Assembly: GCA_937899415.1 (NCBI GenBank) | Contig: CALBPI010000054.1 | Location: forward strand, 1-47,269 | From: an uncultured Gammaproteobacteria bacterium | GTDB lineage: Bacteria > Pseudomonadota > Gammaproteobacteria > Steroidobacterales > Woeseiaceae | Length of the DNA: 47,269 bases | Direction of reading: 5' to 3' | In this document: piece by piece, positions 31,589 through 39,653 of the stretch | How the letters are laid out: each line of letters starts with the position of its first letter | Position numbering within the stretch: the stretch's first letter is position 1 | The notes under the pieces: generated by a model | What the model saw: only the letters and a program-made list of their open reading frames with translations | What the model was told of the DNA's origin: nothing | The model's database searches: none | Program-made: the position numbers and the translations under genes

Positions 31589-32290
31589 ATGCTGGAGCTT
31601 TACTTCTTTCCGTCGCCCAACGGGCAAAAAGCGCTCATCTGCCTCGAGGAGTTGGGCCTGCCCTACACGCTAACGCCCGTCGACCTGGCCAAGGGCGAGC
31701 AGTTTGATGCGGCATTCCTGGAAATCAGCCCGAACAACAAGATTCCGGCACTCGTCGACCACGATGCCGAGGGCGGCCCGCTGTCGCTGTTCGAGTCCGG
31801 CGCGATTCTTGAGTACCTCGCCGACAAGACAGGCCGGCTGCTGCCCGAGGACACACGCGCACGCTACCTGGCCAAACAATGGCTCTACTGGCAGGTGGGC
31901 GGCTTCGGCCCGATGGCCGGGCAGGCGCACCACTTTCGCGCCTTCGCGCCTGAAGAGGTCCCCTACGCGATCCGCCGTTACACCGATGAGATGAACCGGC
32001 TCTACGGCGTCTTCGACCAACAGCTTGAGGGCCGCGACCACATCGCCGGGGAATACTCCGTCGCCGATATCGCCTGCTGGCCCTGGGTCGTGCCGCACGA
32101 GCGGCAAGGGCAGTCGCTCGAGGACTTCCCCAACGTGAAACGGTGGTTCGAGCACGTGTCGGCGCGACCCGCCGTGCAGCGGGCGCAGGAATTCGGCAAC
32201 GAGCGCCTGCTGACGCCCGAGGAGTACACCGTGTTGCTCAACCAGACGCGCGACACGGCCGCCGCCGTGCAGCGCGACGGCGACACCTGA
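31589..32290 (+). CDS. Glutathione S-transferase (YfcG/YghU, Nu class-like)
   Basis: 233 residues, cytosolic. It is strikingly close to E. coli YfcG in pattern: ELYFFPSPNGQKALICLEEL, FLEISPNNKIPALVDHD, LSLFESGAILEYLADKTG, QWLYWQVGGFGPMAGQAHHF and YSVADIACWPWV. YfcG-type enzymes are glutathione/glutathionyl-dependent disulfide-bond oxidoreductases with little classical transferase activity. ATG at 31589 (GTG at 31586 is alternative) lacks a Shine-Dalgarno sequence, so a leaderless or weakly translated mRNA is possible. The next gene, also of the thioredoxin/GST fold, starts 13 bp after the stop. Confidence 0.9.
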   Translation: MLELYFFPSPNGQKALICLEELGLPYTLTPVDLAKGEQFDAAFLEISPNNKIPALVDHDAEGGPLSLFESGAILEYLADKTGRLLPEDTRARYLAKQWLYWQVGGFGPMAGQAHHFRAFAPEEVPYAIRRYTDEMNRLYGVFDQQLEGRDHIAGEYSVADIACWPWVVPHERQGQSLEDFPNVKRWFEHVSARPAVQRAQEFGNERLLTPEEYTVLLNQTRDTAAAVQRDGDT

Positions 32291-32303
32291 CCAGGAGACC
32301 GTA

Positions 32304-33215
32304 ATGGACGGACTCATACTGCACGCCTATGACGCTTCACCCTTTACCCAGAAGGCACTCAAGATGCTGGCCATCAAAGGTGTGCGCTACGGCTTCGTTG
32401 AAACGCCGATGATCGCACCCAAGCCCGAGCTCGAAGTGTTCACAGGCGGCTACCGCGGCACGCCCGTACTTCAGGACGGCGCTGACATCTATGTCGACAA
32501 CGTGCGCATCGCGGCAGCGCTGGACGCCTATGCAGCGGATCCGCCGCTGACGGGTGACGCCGTCGATGACGCCGCCGCCGTGCTCTGGGGTGAGCAGTTC
32601 TTTGAGGCCGGCCTGCATATGGCCATCGATGCCTTCAGCGAGGATTGGGAGCCCGCATTCACGAAAGACCGCAAGGCCGTCTTCGCGCGACTCGACTTCG
32701 AGACCGTGCGCGAAAAGAGCGACCAGGCCCGCGCGCTGTTGCGCGTGCACGCGACACGTGTCGATCGCCAGCTCTCTGACGGACGAGCCTTTCTGCGCGG
32801 CAAGGCCGTCTCAATGACCGACCTGCACGCCTGGGCCGTGTTCTGGTTCGCGCGCGCCGCGTTCCCCGAGAGTGGGAAGTTACTCGGTGACCTGATGTGG
32901 CTACCCGAATGGGAGGCGCGCGTTGCGGTCCACGGCGAAGGTACGCGCCAGCACAGTGACGCCGACGCGGCGCAGAATCTCGCACGCGCTTGCGAACCCA
33001 CGGCCCCGCTGAGCATCGACACCGAAGACCCACTGGGACTGCACGGTGGACAGGCCGTGACCGTCGCACCGACATTCTCGGACCGCGGCACGAGCCACGG
33101 CACACTGGCCGGTCTCGACGCCGAACAGATCGTCATTGCCGTCACCAATGACACGGTCGGCACGGTGCACGTGCACTTCCCGAGGCTGGGCTACCGCGTC
33201 GAGCGCGCCACTTAG
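32304..33215 (+). CDS. Glutathione S-transferase-fold protein
   Basis: 303 residues. The N-terminal thioredoxin-like domain is recognisable (LILHAYDASPFTQKALKMLA, GYRGTPVLQDGADIYVDNVR with the cis-Pro). A helical C-terminal domain (ALLRVHATRVDRQLSDGRAF, SMTDLHAWAVFWFARAAFP) and an additional beta-rich tail of about 70 residues (VTVAPTFSDRGTSHGTLAGL) follow. The tail is not part of the usual GST fold. AGGAG lies before the ATG. Probably co-transcribed with the YfcG-like gene. Its stop overlaps that of the convergent GNAT gene. Confidence 0.8.
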   Translation: MDGLILHAYDASPFTQKALKMLAIKGVRYGFVETPMIAPKPELEVFTGGYRGTPVLQDGADIYVDNVRIAAALDAYAADPPLTGDAVDDAAAVLWGEQFFEAGLHMAIDAFSEDWEPAFTKDRKAVFARLDFETVREKSDQARALLRVHATRVDRQLSDGRAFLRGKAVSMTDLHAWAVFWFARAAFPESGKLLGDLMWLPEWEARVAVHGEGTRQHSDADAAQNLARACEPTAPLSIDTEDPLGLHGGQAVTVAPTFSDRGTSHGTLAGLDAEQIVIAVTNDTVGTVHVHFPRLGYRVERAT

Positions 33216-33763
33216 AGCGTCTTCACCATCCGGATCACGGTGTTGTCGGCGCCGTTCGCACCCTGGTGGACGTAGGTCTCCACTTCTTCATAGCCGCGCG
33301 CGGCGTAGAGCGGCAGGCCGGGAATCGTCGAGCCCAACTCGATCGTTGAGAAGCCGGCATCGCGCGCCGCCTGCTCGCCCAGATCGAGTAACAAGGTACC
33401 GATACCCCGGCGCGTCCAGTCAGGATGCGTGTACATCGCGCGAATGCGCGCAGGCTCGGTCGCCGGGTCGCTGTAGCTGTCGTCGCGGCCTACCGTGTGA
33501 TTCCCGCCGTAGAGCGTCCGGCGCTTGCCCCAGCCGCCGCAGCCGACCAGCACGGGTGGCTCGTCACGCGACTCAATCAGGAAGTAAGTGCCGTCATCAA
33601 TCAGCGTCTGATCGACGCCCATCGTTTCCTTGGCCGCTTCAATTTCTTCTGCAGAGAGAAAATCGGCCATGTTCACCTCGATCGAGGCGCGCATGAGCGC
33701 GATGATCGCGGGCACGTCATCGTCGCCCGCAATGCGGTGCGTGAAGTCGTCCGCAGCGCTCAA
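33212..33763 (-). CDS. GNAT-family N-acetyltransferase
   Basis: 183-residue acetyltransferase. The core is clear: HRIAGDDDVPAIIALMRASI at the N-terminus, RIRAMYTHPDWTRRGIGTLL with the R-R-G-I-G acetyl-CoA loop, and ELGSTIPGLPLYAARGYEEV. No ATG is available near the N-terminus. A TTG at 33763, 10 bp after the stop of the oxygenase gene, is the best start; an ATG at 33907 would lie inside that gene. It is probably the last gene of the oxygenase transcript. Confidence 0.85.
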   Translation of the reverse strand: MSAADDFTHRIAGDDDVPAIIALMRASIEVNMADFLSAEEIEAAKETMGVDQTLIDDGTYFLIESRDEPPVLVGCGGWGKRRTLYGGNHTVGRDDSYSDPATEPARIRAMYTHPDWTRRGIGTLLLDLGEQAARDAGFSTIELGSTIPGLPLYAARGYEEVETYVHQGANGADNTVIRMVKTL

Positions 33764-33773
33764 GGCTGACCCG

Positions 33774-35135
33774 CTATTTCTTGCCCGTGACGTAGCGCTC
33801 GAGCTCGGCCTCGAAGTGGCGGACACGCTGTTCCTGGTCGCCATACAGCGAGCCCTTGAACGCGCGTGAACGGACACCCTTCTGCACGATGGGCAGCAGC
33901 TCGGCATCCTGGTCGAGGACTTCGCCGAGCTCCGGCAACTTACCCAATGGCACGTGAATCACCTCGGGCCGGGTCTCGCCCGACACGTCAGTGCCCTCAG
34001 GCAAGCCCATCCAGGCAGGTACCTTCCAGTCCGGGTTCTCGACGGGCCGGTAGAGAATCATCGTCTCGTAATAAAAGAGCTCGGGGTCATCCGCATCAGG
34101 AATGAAGCGCATGATGAATACACCTTCGGGGTGCATCCCCATTTGCACGTTGGGGAAGAGCCCCGTGGCCCAGCTGTCGGTGAGCTGGCCGTCCGTGAAA
34201 TGCTCGTAGTGCTCGAGGCCCATCTCCTTGGCGCGCTTGCGCTTGGCCTGTTGCACAGCCTCACGCACCTCGCCCGCGGTGCCGCTGAAGGTGGCTGGGT
34301 CGATACCCACGTCGGCCATCATCGCTGCCTGATACGGGTCGACGGAGTCCTGATCTTCGACGCGGTGCGACTTCGTGCAGATCGGCACGATCATGCGTGA
34401 CGCGCCGTTGGCGTAGAGGTCGTTCTGCGAGAAGTCTTCCATCACGCCCTGCGTCTGCGGGTGCACGTAGGGGAGGTGGTAGGTCTCATAAAAGGCGTCG
34501 ACGCCGAGTTTCCAGTTGGCCTTCCACGCGCTGCGCACGTGGTGCACGACCTTCATCTCGTCGACCTTGTACTGCTCGATGTAGCCCTCGGGCAGACCCA
34601 GGTACTCCTTGAGCGGCGGCGCCTTGCCATCCATGTTGATGAAGATGATGCCGCCCACCGAGTCGCAGGCGGCCTCGGTAAGGCCCGGGCGATGTTCGAT
34701 GAGCTTCGGGTCAAAGGTGTGCTCGTCGGTGATGTGCTCGAGCTTGCCGTCTATGCCGAAGCGCCAGCCGTGAAACGCGCAGGTGAAGCTTGCGGCCGCA
34801 CCGTGCTCGTTCATGCACACACGGTTACCGCGGTGCGGGCAGACATTGTAAAACGCCTTGATCGAGTCGTCTTCCTGGCGAACGATGATGAACTGCTCAC
34901 GGCCGACTTCGAAGGTGAAGTAATCACCGTCGTAGGGGATGTCCGACGTGACGCCCGCCAGCAACCAGACGCGCGGCCAGAGCCGGTCCATTTCGACTTC
35001 CATGAACTCGCGCGAGTAGAACCGCATGGGGTCGTACAACTCACGGCCATTGTCGACATCGGGCTGTTTGGCTTCCAGGGAGTCGGCAGGCGCACCGAGA
35101 TCCATGGGCCACTTGGGCTGGTAACCAACGCTCAT
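33774..35135 (-). CDS. Rieske non-haem iron oxygenase, large (alpha) subunit
   Basis: 453-residue ring-hydroxylating oxygenase alpha subunit. The N-terminal Rieske [2Fe-2S] domain has CPHRG (Cys99, His101) and CAFHGW (Cys119, His122). The catalytic domain has the mononuclear iron region NWKLGVDAFYETYHLPYVHP (His220 and His225). It would activate O2 with electrons from a ferredoxin. The start at 35135 has GGGGGAA upstream; an earlier ATG at 35180 is less likely. A Rieske ferredoxin gene lies immediately upstream, but no reductase gene is present. The substrate is unknown; related enzymes hydroxylate aromatic acids, alkanoates or sterols. Confidence 0.93.
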   Translation of the reverse strand: MSVGYQPKWPMDLGAPADSLEAKQPDVDNGRELYDPMRFYSREFMEVEMDRLWPRVWLLAGVTSDIPYDGDYFTFEVGREQFIIVRQEDDSIKAFYNVCPHRGNRVCMNEHGAAASFTCAFHGWRFGIDGKLEHITDEHTFDPKLIEHRPGLTEAACDSVGGIIFINMDGKAPPLKEYLGLPEGYIEQYKVDEMKVVHHVRSAWKANWKLGVDAFYETYHLPYVHPQTQGVMEDFSQNDLYANGASRMIVPICTKSHRVEDQDSVDPYQAAMMADVGIDPATFSGTAGEVREAVQQAKRKRAKEMGLEHYEHFTDGQLTDSWATGLFPNVQMGMHPEGVFIMRFIPDADDPELFYYETMILYRPVENPDWKVPAWMGLPEGTDVSGETRPEVIHVPLGKLPELGEVLDQDAELLPIVQKGVRSRAFKGSLYGDQEQRVRHFEAELERYVTGKK

Positions 35136-35221
35136 CTGTTTTCCCCCAGGTGCTCGCGGATAGCCCGCCGATACTAGCAACGCGACCCGCGAGAAAACAA
35201 GCAGGGCTGACGGTTTTTTAG

Positions 35222-35542
35222 TCAGTCATTAGACTCGGGCAGCTCGGCGAAGACCTTGCCGTCCTCAAGGGTCGTCGCAAACACGCAGATCGGATCCTTG
35301 GCAGGCGCGCCCAGGGCCTTGCCGTCCCGCATGTCAAAGGGTGCAGCATGCAGCGGGCAGAATATCCGCGGGCCCCGCAGCTTGCCGCCTGTGAGGCGCG
35401 CCTGGGCGTGCGAGCACATATTTTCTATGACATAGAAGGTGCCGGCAGAGTTACAGACGAGCAGCTTGAGCGTGCCCACGCTGACGGGACGGGTCTTGCC
35501 CGCTTGGATAGCGTCTGCGTCGATGATGAACTGTTTGGGCAC
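35222..35542 (-). CDS. Rieske-type [2Fe-2S] ferredoxin
   Basis: 106 residues, a single small Rieske domain with Cys43-x-His45 (MCSHAQARL) and Cys62-x2-His65 (IFCPLHAAPFD). It should transfer electrons to the neighbouring oxygenase. The start is GTG at 35542, preceded by a strong GGAGGAG; the open frame continues upstream to 36016 without that signal. T-rich hairpin-like sequences with similar cores (CAGGGCTGAC and CAGCCCTGAC) flank the gene on both sides. Confidence 0.93.
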   Translation of the reverse strand: MPKQFIIDADAIQAGKTRPVSVGTLKLLVCNSAGTFYVIENMCSHAQARLTGGKLRGPRIFCPLHAAPFDMRDGKALGAPAKDPICVFATTLEDGKVFAELPESND

Positions 35543-35587
35543 TGCGCTCCTCCGTGGCGAGACAGGGATACCATCGCGAATCCCAAA

Positions 35588-35616
35588 AAGAAACAGCCCT
35601 GACTGTTTTTTTTCTT
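35588..35616. terminator. Hairpin with T8 tract between ferredoxin and ABM genes
   Basis: AAACAG-CCCTGA-CTGTTT (35591-35608) with a run of eight T (35606-35613). The stem can extend by three more pairs including one G-T. GC content is low, so termination strength is doubtful. On the plus strand it lies 44 bp before the ABM start and could act as an attenuator. Confidence 0.35.
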
Positions 35617-35659
35617 GGCGCGTCGGTATGCTCGGTGCAGCCGCTCTGGGGGGAATGCC

Positions 35660-35959
35660 ATGGCCATCATCTCGTTTCTTTCCCGGATGAAGATTCATCC
35701 TGAGAAGAAAGACCAGTTCATCGATTGCTGCACGCAGCTCACGGAGAAGGTCCTGGCGCACGAGCCTGAGTGCCTCTACTTCCGCTTCTACAAGCTGCGC
35801 GACGAAGAGAACGGCTATGCCGTCTTCGAGAGCTTCCTGACCGAGGCTGCCGAAGAGGCGCACATGAAGACGCCCTACTTCGAAGCCATCGTGCCCGACC
35901 TCGTCGAGTGCCTCGACGGGCCCTACGTGCGCGAGTACCTCGACCCACTCGATTCCTGA
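35660..35959 (+). CDS. ABM-fold protein (antibiotic biosynthesis monooxygenase family), copy 1
   Basis: 99-residue dimeric alpha/beta-barrel protein. The pattern (ISFLSRMKIHPEKKDQFIDC, ECLYFRFYKLRDEENGYAVF, YFEAIVPDLVE) is that of small ABM proteins, which include quinol or anthrone monooxygenases and many of unknown role. GGGGGGAA precedes the ATG. It is first in the operon, 13 bp before the acyl-CoA synthetase gene, with a second ABM gene after that. The paired arrangement suggests both ABM proteins handle an intermediate of the same acid-activating pathway. Confidence 0.88.
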   Translation: MAIISFLSRMKIHPEKKDQFIDCCTQLTEKVLAHEPECLYFRFYKLRDEENGYAVFESFLTEAAEEAHMKTPYFEAIVPDLVECLDGPYVREYLDPLDS

Positions 35960-35972
35960 GCCGGCCTCAGAC

Positions 35973-37637
35973 ATGTCCGCCAACCTGACCCGCGACAACC
36001 GCATCCGCGTCACCACGCTCGGCGACCTGTTGCTGGCCGCCGCCGACGAACACGCCGACTCCCCGGCGATCGTCTTCCCCGACTTCCGCCAAACCTATGG
36101 CCAACTGGCCGCCGCGGCCATGCGCTGTGCACAGCGCTTTATCGCGCTGGGTGTGAAGCGGGGTGAGCACGTCGGCATTTTATTGCCGACCTGCCATGAG
36201 TTTGCGGAGCTGTTTTTCGGCGTCGCGCTTGCCGGTGGTGTGCCCGTTCCTGTTAACGCGCGCTACCAGGCGCACGAGCTCGCCTACGTCATCGAGAACG
36301 GCGACATCGTATGCCTCGTCACCACCGACAAGATCGCCGAGCAGGTCGACTTTGTAGAGCGCATGACGCGTGGCTTGCCCGAGATCGCCGACGCGACCGA
36401 TGGTGCAAACCTGTCGCTGAAGGCCGCGCCCAAGCTGCGCAGCCTCGCGTTACTCGGCGAGAGCACACCGCCTGGCTTCCTGCCGCAGGAGCAGTTCCTG
36501 GCGCTGGCCGACACCGTCAGCGAAGACGCCGTGCACGAGCGCCGCATGAAAGTCAGCGTGCGCGACCCGGGCCTCATGCTCTACACCTCTGGCACAACGG
36601 CCAACCCCAAGGGCGCCGTGATCAGTCACGAAGCTATGGTGCGCAACTCGATTGCTCTCGGCCGCCAGCGCTACCAGCTCACGGCCGAGGATCGATTCTG
36701 GTCACCGCTGCCGACATTCCACATCGCGGCCATCCTGCCCATCGTCGCCTCGTTCGACGTCGGCGCCGCGTATCTGACCATGTCGCACTTCGATGCGGGC
36801 GTTGCGCTCAAGATGCTCGAGGAAGAGCGCGCGTCGGTCACCTACCCCTGTTTCATCACGATCATGTCCGACCTCATCAATCATCCAGACTTTGAAAAGA
36901 CCGATCTCTCGGCCGTGCGCTTGATGAATTCGAACTTCGCTGTGCAGCCACCGGGCATTGCCGAGGCCATGCAAAAGGCCATGCCCAACACGATCCAAGT
37001 CGGCACCTTCGGCATGACCGAGACTGCGGGCACGGTCTGCACCAGTGAACTCGATGCACCGCTCGACCGCCGCATCTCGCGGCTCGGCACGCCGCTACCC
37101 GGCATGGAGGTCCGCATTGTCGACGCCGACACGGGCGAGGACCTGCCCAATGGTGAGCGTGGCGAGATCCTCGTGCGCGGCTACAGCCTGTTCGAGTACT
37201 ACTACAAGGACCCGGAGAAGACGGCCGAAGCGCTCGACAGCAACGGCTGGTACCACACGGGCGACGTGGGCTCGCTCGACGACGACGGCTCGATCATGTT
37301 CTACGGCCGCACCAAGGACATGCTCAAGGTCGGCGGCGAGAACGTTGCCGCCGCCGAGATCGAAAGCTTCCTGGCACGCCACGACGCCGTGAAGATGGCG
37401 CAGGTTGTCAGTGTGCCCGACGCACGTCTTGGCGAAGTCGCCGCGGCCTTCATTGAGCTCATGCCCGGCGCCAGCGTCGAAGGCCAGGAGCTCATGGACT
37501 TCTGCAAGGGCGAGATCGCAAGCTTCAAGGTGCCGCGCTACGTGCGCTTCGTCACCGAGTGGCCCATGTCCACGAGCAAGATCCAAAAATTCAAACTCAA
37601 AGACCAGCTCACCCGAGAACTGGAGGCCGCATCATGA
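35973..37637 (+). CDS. Acyl-CoA synthetase (AMP-forming)
   Basis: 554-residue adenylate-forming ligase. It has the P-loop motif LYTSGTTANPKGAV (near residue 205), the adenine-binding FGMTETAG, GWYHTGDVGSLDDDG and the C-terminal GRTKDMLKVGGENVAAAEIE hinge. It activates a carboxylic acid to the acyl-CoA; fatty acid, bile acid or aromatic acid substrates are all possible. Its last 107 codons (from about 37315) are duplicated at 41895-42217. The stop overlaps the next ATG (ATGA). The oxygenase and ferredoxin genes are divergent, suggesting oxygenation and CoA activation of related compounds. Confidence 0.93.
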   Translation: MSANLTRDNRIRVTTLGDLLLAAADEHADSPAIVFPDFRQTYGQLAAAAMRCAQRFIALGVKRGEHVGILLPTCHEFAELFFGVALAGGVPVPVNARYQAHELAYVIENGDIVCLVTTDKIAEQVDFVERMTRGLPEIADATDGANLSLKAAPKLRSLALLGESTPPGFLPQEQFLALADTVSEDAVHERRMKVSVRDPGLMLYTSGTTANPKGAVISHEAMVRNSIALGRQRYQLTAEDRFWSPLPTFHIAAILPIVASFDVGAAYLTMSHFDAGVALKMLEEERASVTYPCFITIMSDLINHPDFEKTDLSAVRLMNSNFAVQPPGIAEAMQKAMPNTIQVGTFGMTETAGTVCTSELDAPLDRRISRLGTPLPGMEVRIVDADTGEDLPNGERGEILVRGYSLFEYYYKDPEKTAEALDSNGWYHTGDVGSLDDDGSIMFYGRTKDMLKVGGENVAAAEIESFLARHDAVKMAQVVSVPDARLGEVAAAFIELMPGASVEGQELMDFCKGEIASFKVPRYVRFVTEWPMSTSKIQKFKLKDQLTRELEAAS

Positions 37638-37927
37638 TGTCTTTCGTCGCCACCCTGAACGTGAAAGCCGACCGCGTTGCAGAATTCGAAGCACTGCAAA
37701 CCAAGCTCACGAACCTGGCCTACGAACACGAGCCCGATCTCGTGTCCTACCACGTGCTCAAGCAACAGGAAGCCGACAACGTCTACGTTGTCTACGGCGC
37801 GTTCAAGGACAAGGCCGCGTTTGACCATCACATGGGTATCGACTTCCATGACGAGCTGGTCCCGCCCATTCTTGATTGTGTTGAGGGCGAGATGGATTTG
37901 AAGCTGTTTGACGGTGTGGCGCCTTAG
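37315..37927 (+). repeat. 613-bp direct repeat, left copy
   Basis: It matches 41895-42507 with 41 mismatches by my count (about 93% identity). The central 217 bp (37521-37737) are identical, and nearly all differences are synonymous and confined to the two ends. It contains the end of the synthetase gene and the whole ABM copy 2 gene. The low-GC toxin island lies between the copies. Confidence 0.93.
37634..37927 (+). CDS. ABM-fold protein, copy 2a
   Basis: 97 residues, ABM/dimeric alpha-beta barrel family (MSFVATLNVKADRVAEFEAL, DLVSYHVLKQQEADNVYVVY, GIDFHDELVPPILD). It is only distantly similar to the first ABM protein at 35660. It overlaps the synthetase stop by 4 bp, so translation is coupled. 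It is nearly identical to the protein at 42214-42507: one visible difference, Asp in KDKAAFD versus Asn. The stop is directly followed by the stop of the convergent SUKH gene. Confidence 0.9.
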   Translation: MMSFVATLNVKADRVAEFEALQTKLTNLAYEHEPDLVSYHVLKQQEADNVYVVYGAFKDKAAFDHHMGIDFHDELVPPILDCVEGEMDLKLFDGVAP

Positions 37928-38500
37928 TCAACCAAGCTCCCATATCTTTTTGTGCGCTTTGTACCAATCAAATTCAGGATCAAGCTCCAAATGCTCCGCC
38001 CTGGTGGTCGGGTAGTCCGCCCCCGTGACCGCACAGGTCAGCTCGATGCGTGTGAATGCATACAGACTTGACGCAACAACGTACTCAATTTTTGCGTCGA
38101 TATGCGGCGACTCTACAAAGAAGACCGGACGCGTAAGTCCACCAAAGTCCGACCCTATTGGGTAGCAATAGAAGTTCCCACACTCATCACTCGCAATCGG
38201 AATCCATTTTTTTGCCAATAGCAGTGGAGCGCGGTCCAAGACGTCCATCGACGACAGCGTCGATATCACCCCGCGAGATCGAACTAGGCAAAGCAGTGGA
38301 TCCGGGGTCAGTATCGGTCCCGCCGTCATATGCAGCCATGGTCGAAGCTCGTAGAGCTCGGAAGCCCCAAGCTCCTCGGCGAGCTCATCGATCTCGGCAA
38401 CGCGAGCCGGCTGAGGAATTTGAATCCCCACCCCGGTACGTGCTTCGTGCATCAGATCCAGCAGCTCCAGGAATTGCTCCCTATTGTCATAGTCCGCCAC
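37928..38500 (-). CDS. SUKH (SMI1/KNR4)-type immunity protein
   Basis: 190 residues. WIPIASDECGNFYCYPIGSD is the characteristic strand pair of SUKH domains (I-A-x-D-x-G-N-x-Y). The N-terminal IDELAEELGASELYELRPWL and the Trp-rich tail (FDWYKAHKKIWELG) also fit. SUKH proteins bind and neutralise cognate polymorphic toxins in the cytoplasm. The gene starts 24 bp after the RHS toxin gene on the same strand, the standard toxin-then-immunity order. Its stop directly abuts the end of the ABM gene and of the 613-bp repeat. GC is visibly lower than in the flanking synthetase gene. Confidence 0.8.
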   Translation of the reverse strand: MADYDNREQFLELLDLMHEARTGVGIQIPQPARVAEIDELAEELGASELYELRPWLHMTAGPILTPDPLLCLVRSRGVISTLSSMDVLDRAPLLLAKKWIPIASDECGNFYCYPIGSDFGGLTRPVFFVESPHIDAKIEYVVASSLYAFTRIELTCAVTGADYPTTRAEHLELDPEFDWYKAHKKIWELG

Positions 38501-38524
38501 TATCTTTCTCCGAGATCGCGAAAA

Positions 38525-39631
38525 CTAAGGATCTGAAACGGTTCGCATGTGATTGCCATATTTTTGATCGATTGACTCAGCAAACTTTGCGATCTTCTCG
38601 GGAGTAACGTTCCGAGTAGTCCTCTTGAATTTTGCCCAGTCTGTAGTGATATCTTCATGAACCCGCCTGGGGACACCTCTCAAATTCGACAGCCTGTTTG
38701 GATAGCTATCCGGGAACATATGAGACCATTCCAACGGTATTCTATGATGGACATCCAGCCCCGCGCTGGATGCCCTTGACCCAGTCTGTTTCGCCCATAT
38801 CGTCCTTCCTTGTTTCCTGAGTGCTTTGGTCTGACTGTCGCTAAGCTTCTCGCCTTGGCGCAAGGATTCCATTGTGCGCCCAGCAACCTTGCCAGTCTTG
38901 AGCATGACAGTCAGTGACGCCAAGGTTACTTTCGCAACACCACCGCCTGCAAAGTTCACCGGATCAGCAGGGTTGACTGCTTCAAGCAACGCGGCGGCCG
39001 CATCCGCCGCTTCGGCGCCACCCCTGTTGAGTTCCGCAGCGTAATTTCGGAAGTTTTGAGTGCCCATGATCTCGTCGTACTCGCTGCGGCTCATGGTTCC
39101 TACAGGTACGCTTTGTTCGGAGCCCGAATCAAAGGCGGTGTTGGCAACCGTAGAGCCGAGCGCACTAATCCTCGAACTCCCTCCTTTGCTCTCGTCCTCT
39201 CTCGCGGCAGCCAATTGGTCCTTTAGGAAGCTCAAGCTCGACTGCTGGACAACACTACTGTTATTAAGCGCCCCCCCATACACCGACGTATCCGGCGCCG
39301 TATCCTTGGGCAACATGCCAGAGCGTCTTACACGCGATTGAACTCGGTTTTCTATCAAGCCTTTGGAGTCGACGAGGTACCCGGTGGGATCGGTCGCACT
39401 TAACGGGTTGTTGAGGATATAGCTGTAGCCATTGAGGCTTTGACTGTGCTCGGGAAACTGGATAAAGGGATCTACGCTTAAGAATCTACCTAGCGTTGGA
39501 TCGTACGCGCGACCGTTCATGTGAATGAGATCGGTTCCGGTCAGGTGCTCGTGCCCCGTGAACCCACGCGTAGTCGAAGCGAAATTGCCGTTCCAGGAGT
39601 GCGGAAACGGTGTCAGGTCTATTTCCACCAT
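38525..39631 (-). CDS. Orphan RHS C-terminal toxin (HNH-like nuclease tip)
   Basis: About 368 residues from the ATG at 39631; the frame is open to 39742. The N-terminal part is the end of an RHS core: RGFTGHEHLTGTDLIHMNGR, YDPTLGRFLSVDPF and YSYILNNPLSATDPTGY. A variable linker and a C-terminal domain with DVHHRIPLEWSHMFP and PNRLSNLRGV follow, resembling HHR/HNH-type nuclease toxins. A complete RHS protein has over 1,000 residues of YD repeats before this point, and they are absent here. The first codons (VEIDLTPF) are a translated copy of the TAGACCTGACACC repeat, so the start was created by repeat insertion. The start has no clear ribosome binding site, so it may be silent until recombined. 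Confidence 0.78.
   Translation of the reverse strand: MVEIDLTPFPHSWNGNFASTTRGFTGHEHLTGTDLIHMNGRAYDPTLGRFLSVDPFIQFPEHSQSLNGYSYILNNPLSATDPTGYLVDSKGLIENRVQSRVRRSGMLPKDTAPDTSVYGGALNNSSVVQQSSLSFLKDQLAAAREDESKGGSSRISALGSTVANTAFDSGSEQSVPVGTMSRSEYDEIMGTQNFRNYAAELNRGGAEAADAAAALLEAVNPADPVNFAGGGVAKVTLASLTVMLKTGKVAGRTMESLRQGEKLSDSQTKALRKQGRTIWAKQTGSRASSAGLDVHHRIPLEWSHMFPDSYPNRLSNLRGVPRRVHEDITTDWAKFKRTTRNVTPEKIAKFAESIDQKYGNHMRTVSDP
39609..39626 (-). repeat. TAGACCTGACACC repeat, copy 1 (inverted)
   Basis: Reverse-strand copy of the 13-bp core with its GGAAA flank. It encodes the first residues of the orphan RHS toxin frame (EIDLT). Five further copies, all on the plus strand, lie at 40466-40979. Confidence 0.75.
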
Positions 39632-39653
39632 ACTGTCAGCGACGGGCGCGCCT

